DNA of 32,656 bases. Source: Pseudomonas syringae. GTDB lineage: Bacteria; Pseudomonadota; Gammaproteobacteria; Pseudomonadales; Pseudomonadaceae. The stretch is from the NCBI RefSeq assembly GCF_021606685.1, contig NZ_WKCB01000065.1:1-32656 (forward strand), written 5' to 3'. Under the pieces are notes generated by a model. It did not search any database. It was not told the DNA's origin and saw nothing but the letters and a program-made list of their open reading frames with translations. Position 1 is the first letter of the stretch; every line of letters starts with the position of its first letter. The position numbers and the translations under genes are program-made. This document shows positions 14,526 through 22,886 of the stretch, piece by piece.

Positions 14526-15929
14526 TCAGCGCCAGGTTGCGGGTGCCAGCAGGTGCTCGGTCGGGAAGGCCTTGGCATACGCGTGGCACACCCGCAGCAC
14601 CTGCTCATCGGCAAACCGCGCGCCCACCACGTGCAACCCTACCGGCAAACCATTCGCCGCCAACCCGCACGGCACCGACGCCGCCGGTTGCTGCGTGAGG
14701 TTGAAGGGGTAGGTGAAGGGCGTCCACTGCGTCCATTCCTGCAGGCCCGAACCCGGCGGTACGTTGTGCCCGGCCTCGAAGGCAGTGATCGGCATCATCG
14801 GCGACACCAGCACGTCGTAATGTTCATGGAACGCGGCCATGCGTGCCACCAACGCCGCGCGGGCTTCGAGGGCATCGTTGAAGTCGCTGAGGCTCAATGC
14901 TTCGCCTTGTTGCGCGATACGCAGCAGGCCAGGGTCCAGCAGTTGTTTCTGCGCCTCGCTCATCGGCCCGGTCAAGCGTGCTGCGCCAGCCGCCCACAAG
15001 GTGCTGAACACCTCCAGCGGGTCGCTGAAGCCTGGGTCGATCTGCTCGACCTGCGCCCCCAGTTGCACCAGGCCTTGCACCGCCTGGGCGACCACCCTGG
15101 CCACCTGCGGGTCGACCTCCACGTAACCAAAATTGGGACTGTAGGCCACGCGCAACCCTTTCAAGTCCGCCGCGTCCGACAGCCATGGTGTACGCCGTGG
15201 CGCGCCGATCAAGCCGTCCCGTGCGTCCGGCTGGGCGATGGTCTGCAGCATCAGCACGCTGTCTTCCACCGTGCGGGTCATTGGCCCCAGGTGCGAGAGG
15301 ATGGTCATGGAGCTCGCTGGCCACTGCGGCACATAACCAAAGGTCGGCTTGATCCCGAATGTACCGGTAAATGCACAGGGAATCCGGATCGAACCGCCCG
15401 CATCGCTGCCCTGGTGCAACACGCCGAGGTTCAACGCCGCCGCCGCCCCGGCGCCGCCGGACGAGCCGCCTGCCGTGGTGCGCGTGTCCCAGGGGTTACG
15501 GGTGACGCCGTACAGCGGGTTGTCGGTGACGCCTTTCCAGCCGAATTCGGGGGTGGTGGTCTTGCCCAGCAGCACCGCGCCGGCCTTGCGCATAAAGGCC
15601 GTGAAGGGCGCGTCGACGTCCCACGGCCCCTCGGCGGACGTGGTGCGCGAGCCCTTGCGGGTCGGCATGCCGACGGTCAGCGTGAGGTCTTTGATCGATG
15701 CCGGCACACCGTCCAGCACGCCGCAGGGTTGGCCCTTGAGCCAGCGTTGTTCCGAGGCGCGCGCGGCGTTGAGCGCGCCTTCCGGGTCCACGTGGCAGTA
15801 GGCGTTCACCACCGGGTTGTAGCGTTCGATACGCAGCAAGGCGTCTTCGGTGACGTCCACCGGCGACAAGGTCTTGTCGCGAAAATGCTGCAGCAGTTGC
15901 ACTGCCGTCAGTTGGCCGATCTCGCTCAT
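14526..15929 (-). CDS. Amidase-signature family amidase
   Basis: 467 residues. The Ser-cisSer-Lys triad is complete: Lys80 in SIKD, cis-Ser156 in GGSSGG, nucleophile Ser180 in GSDAGGSIRIP; spacing (24 and 100) matches the family. Such enzymes hydrolyse amides to acid plus ammonia in the cytoplasm; members include aryl/alkyl amidases, allophanate hydrolase and GatA. The ending (PVGLHVVGARFADEQVLRV) is also typical. It is not GatA: gatB and gatC are absent. Last gene of the transporter operon; its ATG overlaps the amidohydrolase TGA by 4 nt, so the two are translated together and probably act on the same imported compound. Substrate unknown. Confidence 0.9.
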   Translation of the reverse strand: MSEIGQLTAVQLLQHFRDKTLSPVDVTEDALLRIERYNPVVNAYCHVDPEGALNAARASEQRWLKGQPCGVLDGVPASIKDLTLTVGMPTRKGSRTTSAEGPWDVDAPFTAFMRKAGAVLLGKTTTPEFGWKGVTDNPLYGVTRNPWDTRTTAGGSSGGAGAAAALNLGVLHQGSDAGGSIRIPCAFTGTFGIKPTFGYVPQWPASSMTILSHLGPMTRTVEDSVLMLQTIAQPDARDGLIGAPRRTPWLSDAADLKGLRVAYSPNFGYVEVDPQVARVVAQAVQGLVQLGAQVEQIDPGFSDPLEVFSTLWAAGAARLTGPMSEAQKQLLDPGLLRIAQQGEALSLSDFNDALEARAALVARMAAFHEHYDVLVSPMMPITAFEAGHNVPPGSGLQEWTQWTPFTYPFNLTQQPAASVPCGLAANGLPVGLHVVGARFADEQVLRVCHAYAKAFPTEHLLAPATWR

Positions 15930-17194
15930 GCGCTGTCCCCCTGGGCTGCATTGACCATGGCGCGCAGCAATACCGCGCAGCCCGCCGCCAGGTCGTCCGG
16001 CGCGGCGTTTTCGATTTCGTTATGGCTGATGCCGCCTTCGCACGGCACAAAAATCATCCCGGCCGGGCCGAGTTCGGCGACGAAAATGGCGTCGTGCCCG
16101 GCGCCGCTGACGATGTCCATATGGCTCAAGCCCAAGGCAGCAGCGCCATCGCGCACGGCGTTGACGCAGGCCGGGTTGAAGTCCAGGGGCGGGAAGTCGG
16201 CGGTGGGGGTCAGCTCGAAACTCAAGCCGTGTCGCTGGGCCGTGGCTTCGATCACGCCGCGCACTTCATCGACCATGGCCTGCAGCTTGTCGGCGTGCAG
16301 GTGGCGCAGGTCGATTGTCATGTGCACCTGGCCGGGAATCACGTTGCGCGAACCGGGGTGCAGGCTCAGGCAGCCAACGGTGCCGCAGGCGTGGGGCTGC
16401 TGCTGATGGGCGATACGGTTGACCGCGCTGACCACCTCGGCAGCACCGACCAGAGCGTCCTTGCGCAGGTGCATCGGTGTTGGGCCAGCGTGGGCTTCGA
16501 CGCCGGTGAGCGTCAGGTCGAACCACTTCTGGCCCAGGCAACCCATGACCACGCCAATGGTGGTGGCCTGGTCTTCGAGCACCGGGCCTTGCTCGATATG
16601 CGCCTCGAAATACGCGCCCACCGGGTGGCCAAGTACCGCCCGCGAACCGGCATAGCCGATGCGCTGCAATTCGGCACCCACCGACAGGCCTTGCTCGTCC
16701 TGTTTGTCGAGGGTGTCCTGCAAGTCGAACTTCCCGGCAAACACTCCGGAACCCATCATGCACGGTGGGAAGCGCGAGCCTTCTTCGTTGGTCCAGACCA
16801 CTACCTCGATCGGCGCCTCGGTCTCAACCCCGAGGTCATTCAACGTGCGGATCACCTCCAGGCCGGCCATCACCCCATAGCAACCGTCGAACTTGCCGCC
16901 GGTGGGTTGGGTGTCGATATGGCTGCCGGTCATCACCGGGGGCAGGGCGGGGTTACGGCCAGGGCGGCGCGCGAAAATATTACCGATGGCGTCGACGCTG
17001 ACGCTGCACCCGGCGGCCTCGCACCAGTGCACAAACAGGTCGCGGGCCTGGCGGTCGAGGTCAGTGAGGGCCAGGCGGCACACGCCGCCTTTGACTGTGG
17101 CGCCGAGCTGGGCCAGGTCCATCAAGGATTGCCACAGGCGGTCGCGGTTGATCAGCGGGGCGTTGCTCTTGAGCGGTTGCGCAAAACTATTCAT
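15926..17194 (-). CDS. M20-family Zn-dependent amidohydrolase (N-carbamoyl-L-amino acid hydrolase/allantoate amidohydrolase type)
   Basis: 422 residues from ATG 17194, which has GGAGA 6 nt upstream. Metal-binding motifs of the beta-ureidopropionase/allantoate amidohydrolase subgroup are present: GSHIDTQPTGGKFDG (His92, Asp103), TNEEGSRF (Glu137/138) and EAHIEQGP, plus GVEAHAGPTPM and GAGHDAIF of the C-terminal catalytic part. Members hydrolyse N-carbamoyl amino acids, allantoate, ureidoglycine or beta-ureidopropionate, releasing ammonia and sometimes CO2. It lies 13 nt after the last transporter gene and overlaps the amidase by 4 nt, so the imported substrate probably carries a ureido or amide group. 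No hydantoinase or allantoinase gene is in view. Confidence 0.9.
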   Translation of the reverse strand: MNSFAQPLKSNAPLINRDRLWQSLMDLAQLGATVKGGVCRLALTDLDRQARDLFVHWCEAAGCSVSVDAIGNIFARRPGRNPALPPVMTGSHIDTQPTGGKFDGCYGVMAGLEVIRTLNDLGVETEAPIEVVVWTNEEGSRFPPCMMGSGVFAGKFDLQDTLDKQDEQGLSVGAELQRIGYAGSRAVLGHPVGAYFEAHIEQGPVLEDQATTIGVVMGCLGQKWFDLTLTGVEAHAGPTPMHLRKDALVGAAEVVSAVNRIAHQQQPHACGTVGCLSLHPGSRNVIPGQVHMTIDLRHLHADKLQAMVDEVRGVIEATAQRHGLSFELTPTADFPPLDFNPACVNAVRDGAAALGLSHMDIVSGAGHDAIFVAELGPAGMIFVPCEGGISHNEIENAAPDDLAAGCAVLLRAMVNAAQGDSA

Positions 17195-17207
17195 CAGCAG
17201 TCTCCGG

Positions 17208-17903
17208 TCAGGCACTCAGGGCCAAATAGCGGTTTTTGATCGTCGGGTCGGCGCGGAAGGCGGCGGCGCTGCCCTCGTAGACCACGCGGCCTTGTTCGAG
17301 CACGTAATGGCGGTCGGCGAGCTTGTCGCAGACCATCAGGTTCTGTTCCACCAGCAGCACCGGCAGGCCGTCGTCCTTGACCTTGCGCAGGATCTTCACC
17401 AGCTCGTCGACAATCACCGGGGCCAGGCCTTCGGTGGGTTCGTCGAGGATCAGCAGCTTGGGGTCGTTGAGCAGGGCGCGGGCGATGGCGAGCATCTGTT
17501 GCTCGCCGCCGGACAGCGCATGGCCGGCATTTTTGCGCCGCTCCTTGAGGCGCGGGAACATGGCGTAGACGTCTTCGAGCTGCCAGCGGCTGGTCTTGCG
17601 CGCGGCGATGCGCAGGTTTTCCTCGACCGTGAGCAGGCGGAAAATCCCACGGTTCTCCGGCACCAGCGCCAGGCCCTGGCGCGCGATCTCAAAGATCTTC
17701 TGACCCACCAGTGCCTGGCCGTTGAAATGAATCTGGCCCTGGCGCGGGCAGATGATGCCGAGGATGCTGCGCAGCGTGGTGGTCTTGCCGGCGCCATTAC
17801 GGCCCAGCAGCGTCACCAGTTCGCCGGGGTTGACGGTCAGCGACACGCCTTCGAGCACGTGGCTTTTGTCGTAGTAGGAATGGATGTTTTCGACGATCAG
17901 CAT
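17208..17903 (-). CDS. Branched-chain-type ABC transporter ATP-binding protein (LivF-like)
   Basis: 231 residues, the typical LivF length. Walker A GRNGAGKTT near residue 35, signature LSGGEQQ and Walker B LLILDEPTEGLAP are all intact. Pairs with the LivG-like ATPase encoded just upstream: its ATG overlaps that gene's TGA by one base (TGATG). LivF/LivG ATPases also serve urea, amide and aromatic-acid importers (the UrtE/UrtD type), so the name describes the family rather than the substrate. Confidence 0.92.
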   Translation of the reverse strand: MLIVENIHSYYDKSHVLEGVSLTVNPGELVTLLGRNGAGKTTTLRSILGIICPRQGQIHFNGQALVGQKIFEIARQGLALVPENRGIFRLLTVEENLRIAARKTSRWQLEDVYAMFPRLKERRKNAGHALSGGEQQMLAIARALLNDPKLLILDEPTEGLAPVIVDELVKILRKVKDDGLPVLLVEQNLMVCDKLADRHYVLEQGRVVYEGSAAAFRADPTIKNRYLALSA

Positions 17904-18652
17904 CAGGCAGCCTCCCCAAGATAAGCGCTCCGCACACGTTCATCGGCGCGCACGAATTCTGGCGTGCCTTCCACCAGGATCTGGCCGTGGCTCATCACCG
18001 TGATGCTTTGGCTGATGGACATGACGATGCTCATGTTGTGTTCGATCAACAGCACAGTGTGGTCGCGGCCGAGGTCGCTGATCAGTTGGGTCATGATCGG
18101 GATATCGTCGATGCCCATGCCCGAGGTGGGCTCATCGAGCATCAACAGTTTGGGCCTGGAGCAGATCGACATGCCCACCTCCAGCACGCGCTGCTGGCCG
18201 TGGGACAGCTCGCCGGCCAGGGTGTCGGCGCGGGCGGTGAGCTGCAGGCGTTCCAGCACCTGGTCGGCCATCTCCAGGTGTTCGCGTTTGCTGTTCACGC
18301 GGCGCCAGAAATTCAGGGCGCGGGCACCGTCACGTCCCTGGGCGGCGAGGCGCAGGTTTTCGCGCACGCTGAGGTTCTGGAACAGGCTGGTGAGTTGGAA
18401 CGAGCGCGCCATACCGAGGCCAACGCGGCCATGGGCGGGTTTGCGCATCAAGTTCTTGCCGTCGAAATGAATCGCCCCGGCGGTGGCCTGGCGCTCGCCG
18501 GTCAGGCAATGGAACAGGCTGGTCTTGCCCGCGCCGTTGGGGCCGATGATGGTGTGGATGGTGCCGGCCTCGACCTTGAGGTTCACGCCATTCACTGCAT
18601 GGAACGCGCCGTAGGCCAGTTCCAGGTCTTTGGTTTCCAGCAGGATGCTCAT
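17903..18652 (-). CDS. Branched-chain-type ABC transporter ATP-binding protein (LivG-like)
   Basis: 249 residues from the ATG at 18652 (MSILLETKDLELAYGAFHAV); the frame is open far upstream, but that part is the livM-like gene in another frame. Walker A GPNGAGKTS, the LivG-type LSHGQQRVLEVG signature and Walker B LLMLDEPTSGMG are intact. The LSHGQQ form (rather than LSGGQ) is more reminiscent of UrtD/LivG branches. Its ATG overlaps the TGA of the LivM-like gene by 4 nt. Works as a heterodimer with the LivF-like protein. Confidence 0.92.
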   Translation of the reverse strand: MSILLETKDLELAYGAFHAVNGVNLKVEAGTIHTIIGPNGAGKTSLFHCLTGERQATAGAIHFDGKNLMRKPAHGRVGLGMARSFQLTSLFQNLSVRENLRLAAQGRDGARALNFWRRVNSKREHLEMADQVLERLQLTARADTLAGELSHGQQRVLEVGMSICSRPKLLMLDEPTSGMGIDDIPIMTQLISDLGRDHTVLLIEHNMSIVMSISQSITVMSHGQILVEGTPEFVRADERVRSAYLGEAA

Positions 18653-19659
18653 AGCCCTTCCTCCTTGGCGACAACGGCAGGTTTGCGGCTGCCGCGCACC
18701 TTCTCGAACAGCGACGCCAGGCCGCCCCACAAACCACCGCGCATGAAGATCACCACCAGAATCAGGATCACCCCCAGCAGCATCAGCCAGCGCGGCCACA
18801 GGTCGGAAAGGAAATCGCCGAGCAACACGATGGAACCTGCGCCCAGCAACGAGCCGAACAATGAGCCGGTGCCGCCGACGATAGTCATGATCAGGATGTT
18901 CTCGGACATCGCCAGGTCGATATTCGACAGCGGCACAAAGTGCAGCAGCATCGCGTACAGCGCGCCGGCAATCCCGGTGACCGCGCCGGACAGCACGAAG
19001 ACGAGGATCTTGAAGTGGCGCGTGTCGTAGCCGATGGCCGAGGCGCGGGTTTCGTTTTCGCGGATCGCCATCAAGGTGCTGCCGAACGGCGAGGCGATCA
19101 CCCGGCGTGCGCCGATGAAAATCAGCAGGAACAGCACCGCGACGAGCCCGTAGAACGCGCGGGCGTCGGCCAGCGACAGCAGCACCGTGTCGCCGATGCG
19201 AATCTCCGGGCGCGGCACGCTGAGCAGGCCGTTGTCGCCGCCGGTCCAGTCGCTGAGCGTGTAGGCGACGAAGTAGGCCATCTGACTGAACGCGAGCGTC
19301 AGCATCACGAAGTAGATGCCGGTGCGGCGGATCGCCAGGGCGCCCACCAGCAGTGCCAGGAAACCACCGGCAATGGCGGCGCCGAGCAGGGCGGTAAACA
19401 GGCCCAGTTGCAGGTGGATCATCAGCAGCGCGGCGCAGTAGGCCCCGGCGCCGAAGAAGATGCCTTGGCCGAACGACAGCAGCCCGGTGTAGCCCAGCAA
19501 CAGGTTGCAGGCCAGGGCCGCCATGGCGAAGATCAGGATCTCGGTGGCCAGGGTCGCCGAGGGCAATAGCAATGGCAGGCCGATCAGCACCGCCAATACC
19601 CAGAGCAACATGGCTTTGGATTGCGTCTTGGCAAACGGCAGGGGGTTTTTCTCGCTCAT
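18649..19659 (-). CDS. Branched-chain-type ABC transporter permease (LivM-like)
   Basis: 336 residues with about 8-9 hydrophobic helices and the LivM signatures NLLLGYTGLLSFGQGIFFGAG, FVMLTLAFSQM and ETRASAIGYDTRHFKILVF. It forms the inner-membrane channel with the LivH-like permease, encoded upstream with only 1 nt between the genes. The C-terminus is a basic cytoplasmic tail (KVRGSRKPAVVAKEEGL). Confidence 0.92.
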   Translation of the reverse strand: MSEKNPLPFAKTQSKAMLLWVLAVLIGLPLLLPSATLATEILIFAMAALACNLLLGYTGLLSFGQGIFFGAGAYCAALLMIHLQLGLFTALLGAAIAGGFLALLVGALAIRRTGIYFVMLTLAFSQMAYFVAYTLSDWTGGDNGLLSVPRPEIRIGDTVLLSLADARAFYGLVAVLFLLIFIGARRVIASPFGSTLMAIRENETRASAIGYDTRHFKILVFVLSGAVTGIAGALYAMLLHFVPLSNIDLAMSENILIMTIVGGTGSLFGSLLGAGSIVLLGDFLSDLWPRWLMLLGVILILVVIFMRGGLWGGLASLFEKVRGSRKPAVVAKEEGL

Positions 19660-19660
19660 G

Positions 19661-20521
19661 TCAGGCTCTCCCGAACAGGCCGTAAGGGCGGACCAGAATC
19701 ACCACGGCCATTGCACCGTAGATCATCAGGCTCGCACCCTGGGGCCAGAGTGTGGTCATCAGGCTTTGCACCACGCCCACCAGTAAACCGCCGACCAGCG
19801 CACCGCTGAACGAGCCCATGCCGCCGATCACCACCACCACGAACGCGACGCCGAGGATCTCCGGTCCGACAAAGGGCTGTGCACCGCGCAAGGGGGCGAA
19901 CAGCACCCCGGCGACACCCGCCAGCGCTACGCCAAGGGCGAAGGTCATGGAGAACAAACGGAAGATATTGGTGCCCAGCAGCGACACGGTTTCGGTGCTT
20001 TCACTGCCGGCGCGCACCAGGGCGCCGAAGCGCGTGCGTTCCAGCAGCAGCCACAGGCCCAGGCCGATCAGCCCGGAAAACACGATGAGGAACAGGCGGT
20101 AATAGGGGTACACGAAGTCGCCCACCACCAGCACCCCGCGCAGCAGTTCCGGCACGGCGACGCTCTTGCCGACCGGGCCCCAGATCATCACGCTGGCTTC
20201 CTGGATGATCAGCGCGATCCCCAGGGTTACCAGGATCTGGAACATGTGCGGCAGGTGATAAATGCGTTGGATCAACAATCGCTCGATCACCCACGCCAGC
20301 GCGGCCACCACCAGCGGCGCGATCAGCAACGCCAGCCAGAAGTTGCCGGTGAGGCTCACGGCGGTGTAGCAGATGTAGGCGCCCAGCAGGAAGAACGCGC
20401 CATGGGCGAAGTTGACGAAGTTGAGCAGGCCGAAAATGATCGTCAGCCCGACCGCGATCAGGAAGTAGATCATCCCCAGCCCGAGGCCGTTGAGGATCTG
20501 GAACAGGTAAAGATTAAGCAT
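19661..20521 (-). CDS. Branched-chain-type ABC transporter permease (LivH-like)
   Basis: 286 residues, about 8 hydrophobic helices. Characteristic LivH segments are GLTIIFGLLNFVNFAHGAFF near the N-terminus, LGTNIFRLFSMTFALGVALA and VVVIGGMGSFSGALVGGLLVG. GAGGG lies 7 nt before the ATG (20529-20533 region on the minus strand). It follows the binding-protein gene after a 57-nt spacer that contains a hairpin. Confidence 0.92.
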   Translation of the reverse strand: MLNLYLFQILNGLGLGMIYFLIAVGLTIIFGLLNFVNFAHGAFFLLGAYICYTAVSLTGNFWLALLIAPLVVAALAWVIERLLIQRIYHLPHMFQILVTLGIALIIQEASVMIWGPVGKSVAVPELLRGVLVVGDFVYPYYRLFLIVFSGLIGLGLWLLLERTRFGALVRAGSESTETVSLLGTNIFRLFSMTFALGVALAGVAGVLFAPLRGAQPFVGPEILGVAFVVVVIGGMGSFSGALVGGLLVGVVQSLMTTLWPQGASLMIYGAMAVVILVRPYGLFGRA

Positions 20522-20534
20522 GCAGGAACCCTCG

Positions 20535-20560
20535 GCAGGACGCCGCTTGCGCGGCCCTGC
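20535..20560 (-). promoter_or_regulatory. Intercistronic hairpin between binding-protein and LivH-like genes
   Basis: On the minus strand GCAGGGCCGC, loop GCAA, then GCGGC and CCTGC separated by a 2-nt bulge. The GCAA tetraloop and GC-rich stem suggest a stable mRNA structure. No T run follows, so it is probably a stabiliser or partial attenuator that raises binding-protein output relative to the membrane genes. Confidence 0.5.
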
Positions 20561-20578
20561 GCTACAAAGTTTGAGCGG

Positions 20579-21781
20579 TCAGCCGAGCGCGCAGCCCGTC
20601 GCGTCCACTGGCGGGAACGACTGGCCGGCGCTGAGCACCTTGGCCAGGTCGTCCTTGTCGGCCATGTCGGCAGTGGCCTTGCCGATCAGCAGGTAGTAAT
20701 CCTTGATCACCTGGTGGTCGCCGGCGCGGATCGATTCCTTGCCGGTCGGGCCCTCGAAACTCAGGCCCTGCATGGCCTTGGCCACCGTCGGCCCGTCGAA
20801 GCTGCCGGTGGCGATGATGGTGTCGAGCATGACCTTGGTGCTGATGTAATCGGCGGCCAGCGGGTAGGTAGGGTTGATGCCGTATTTGGCCTGGGTGAGC
20901 TTGACCAGTTCACGGTTGAGCGGAGTGTCGACCTGGTGCCAGTACTGCGCGCCCAGGTACACGCCGTCGAGGATATCGCTGCCCAGTTCCTGGAACTGGT
21001 CGAGGCCGGCCGACCACACCAGCAGCACTTTCATGCGCTCCTTGATGCCGAAGTTCACCGCCTGGCGCAGGGTGTTGGACGACTGGCTGCCGAAGTTCAG
21101 CAGCACCAGCACATCGGGTTTGGCGGCGATGGCGTTGGTCAGGTAGCCGGAGAATTCCTGTTCCTGTAGCGAGTGGTAGCTGTTGCCGACATGCTCCAGG
21201 CCGTGTTCCTTGAGCACATTTTTTGCGCCCTCAAGCAGCGCTTCGCCGAACACGTATTGCGGGGTGATGGTGTACCAGCGCTTGGCGTCGGGCAGCAGCT
21301 TGATCAGCGGCACGATGGTTTCGCGGATCGCGCCGTAGGTGGGCACCGACCAGCGGAAGGTCGCCTTGTTGCAGTCCTTGCCGGTGACTTCGTCGGCGCC
21401 CACCGGGGTCATGAACACGCCCCCGACCTTGTCGACTTCCTTGGCCACCGCCAGCGCGGAGGACGACAGCGTGCAACCCTGGAAGAACCGCGCGCCGTCC
21501 TGCTGGATGGCTTCCTGCACCTTGCGCACTGCCTTGCCGGCATTGCCTTCGGTGTCGATGACCTTGTAGTTCAGCGGGCGGCCGAGAATCTCGGGGTGTT
21601 GTTCCACCGCCAGGCGCGACCCCATGTCGGCAAACTTGCCATAGCTGGCGAACGCGCCGGACATGGACTTGAGGCCGTAAAAGGTGAAGGGCTCGGCGGC
21701 GAAAGCCGAACGCACGCTCAGCGGGAGGCTGAGGGCGGCGGCTGCGGTAAGGCTGGCTTTCAACAACGTACGACGCTGCAT
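20579..21781 (-). CDS. Branched-chain/amide-type ABC transporter substrate-binding protein
   Basis: 400 residues from ATG 21781, which has GGGAG about 6 nt upstream. The N-terminus RRTLLKA plus a hydrophobic stretch and AFAA is a possible Tat signal (twin arginine) but could be used by Sec. The mature protein is a type-1 periplasmic binding fold of the LivJ/Peripl_BP_6 class (FYGLKSMSGAFASYGKFADMGSRLAVEQ at the start, DVLVLLNFGSQSSNTLRQA in the second lobe). The same class binds branched-chain amino acids, amides, urea and aromatic acids. First gene of the operon, behind a 230-bp gap holding a REPIN and divided from the GntR gene on the same strand. Confidence 0.88.
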   Translation of the reverse strand: MQRRTLLKASLTAAAALSLPLSVRSAFAAEPFTFYGLKSMSGAFASYGKFADMGSRLAVEQHPEILGRPLNYKVIDTEGNAGKAVRKVQEAIQQDGARFFQGCTLSSSALAVAKEVDKVGGVFMTPVGADEVTGKDCNKATFRWSVPTYGAIRETIVPLIKLLPDAKRWYTITPQYVFGEALLEGAKNVLKEHGLEHVGNSYHSLQEQEFSGYLTNAIAAKPDVLVLLNFGSQSSNTLRQAVNFGIKERMKVLLVWSAGLDQFQELGSDILDGVYLGAQYWHQVDTPLNRELVKLTQAKYGINPTYPLAADYISTKVMLDTIIATGSFDGPTVAKAMQGLSFEGPTGKESIRAGDHQVIKDYYLLIGKATADMADKDDLAKVLSAGQSFPPVDATGCALG

Positions 21782-21903
21782 GGGGTGACTCCCTGGTTTA
21801 GTTATTGGCAGGAGCGGCAAGGGCGATACGGTGGAGCTGGGGCCTGTGGGCAGGCCTTTTTATTGAGTGGGGTGAAACGGTCTAACGGTTGGAACCGGGT
21901 CTG

Positions 21904-21996
21904 AATGTGGGAGCGGGCTTGCTCGCGAATGCGGTGTATCAGTCACCGGATGCATCGCTGCCCCAGCGCATTCGCGAGCAAGCCCGCTCCCACATT
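21904..21996. repeat. REPIN (inverted REP doublet), perfect 30-nt arms
   Basis: The 30-nt arm at 21904-21933 (AATGTGGGAGCGGGCTTGCT and following) recurs exactly inverted at 21967-21996, with a 33-nt loop. The loop shares most bases with that of the 9825-9913 copy (TCAGTCAC, GGATGCAT, GCTG). It lies between the GntR gene and the binding-protein gene. Confidence 0.95.
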
Positions 21997-22011
21997 GGAT
22001 CTCTGGTGTTA

Positions 22012-22779
22012 TTAAGAGTGATCGAACTCCAGCAAAAAATGCGGGCTGACCTGGCCTTCAAGGGCGGTCATGTGGTGTTCGGCGTCGCACATGTGCTCGT
22101 GCATCAAGCTGCGCACGGCGTGTTCATCGCCGGCGCGAAAGGCGATCAGCAGTTGCTTGTGATAGTCGAGGTTGGCCGCGTCAAACTGTTTGCGCTTGGG
22201 CTTGTAGGCTTTTTTCAGCACCACCAGGTCGCGCAGCAGGTCGTTGAGGAACTGCGCCATAAAGCTCAACAGCGGGTTGGGGCAGGCCTTGGCCAGCAGG
22301 TTATGGAACTCCAGTTCCGCCAGGCGTTGCTCGCGCTGGCCGGCTTCGCTGTCTTCCGGCGCGCTGCAAAAATCCACGTTGTCCTGCAGGGCCTGGTAGT
22401 CGTCTTCGCTCAGGCGGCCGAGCACCGACACCGCCAGTTCCACTTCGATGACTTTGCGCAGTTGGTAGACCTGCTCGCCATCCAGGTGCTGAAAGTGCAG
22501 GTAGTTGCGCAGGGCGCGGCTGGCCGGTTCGGTGCCGGCCTGGTTCAGGTAGGCGCCGCCGCTGGGGCCGGTGCGTGTGCTCACCAGGCCTTCGACCTCC
22601 AGCGCCTTGAGCGCCTCACGGGCCGAGCCCTTGGAGCATTGGAAGCTTTCCATCAGCTCGCGCTCGGTGGGCAGGCGGTCGCCGGGCTTCAAGGCATCGG
22701 TGACGATGGAGCGCTTGACCGACTCGACAATCACGTCGGACAGCTTCTGGCGTTTGCGTCGTAGCGGGCGGCTGAGCAT
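22012..22779 (-). CDS. GntR-family regulator, FadR (FCD) subfamily
   Basis: 255 residues. The N-terminal winged helix (LKPGDRLPTERELMESFQCS, KGSAREALKALEVEGLVSTR, GPSGGAYL) is GntR-type, and the C-terminal ~150 residues are an all-helical FCD domain (QVYQLRKVIEVELAVSVLGRL; EFHNLLAKACPNPLLSFM; YHKQLLIAFRAGDEHAVRSLM HEHM), whose Asp/His pattern usually binds a metal and a carboxylic acid. It lies directly upstream of the transporter/amidohydrolase operon on the same strand, so it probably represses that operon and responds to an acid derived from the substrate. A palindrome just before its start suggests self-regulation. Confidence 0.88.
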   Translation of the reverse strand: MLSRPLRRKRQKLSDVIVESVKRSIVTDALKPGDRLPTERELMESFQCSKGSAREALKALEVEGLVSTRTGPSGGAYLNQAGTEPASRALRNYLHFQHLDGEQVYQLRKVIEVELAVSVLGRLSEDDYQALQDNVDFCSAPEDSEAGQREQRLAELEFHNLLAKACPNPLLSFMAQFLNDLLRDLVVLKKAYKPKRKQFDAANLDYHKQLLIAFRAGDEHAVRSLMHEHMCDAEHHMTALEGQVSPHFLLEFDHS

Positions 22780-22786
22780 GGGTTCG

Positions 22787-22811
22787 ATTTATCGTATTAA
22801 TGCGGATAAAT
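22787..22811. promoter_or_regulatory. Candidate GntR operator at the regulator's own start
   Basis: ATTTATC (22787-22793) and GATAAAT (22805-22811) are perfect 7-bp inverted arms, 11 bp apart, centred about 20 nt upstream of the regulator's ATG. A second overlapping near-repeat is ATCGTATTAA (22791-22800) against TTAATAACGAT (22817-22827). Position fits autoregulation, but AT-rich palindromes also arise by chance. Confidence 0.4.
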
Positions 22812-22886
22812 AGCACTTAATAACGATTGCGCTGGAGCGTCAACGCTGCGTGTCGTTTTCGGTGGCAACAGGTCGCAAACGACGCG

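Noticed and set aside
14526..15929. Glutamyl-tRNA amidotransferase subunit A (GatA)
   Set aside because: The same amidase-signature fold, but no gatB/gatC nearby and the operon is catabolic.
14454..16406. Plus-strand open frame of about 650 codons across the amidase and amidohydrolase
   Set aside because: Both minus-strand genes have complete catalytic motifs and coupled starts; the plus frame is Arg/His-rich shadow sequence.
15926..17194. Allantoin degradation pathway
   Set aside because: The M20 enzyme could be an allantoate amidohydrolase, but no allantoinase, ureidoglycolate lyase or purine gene is in view, so a specific pathway was not claimed.
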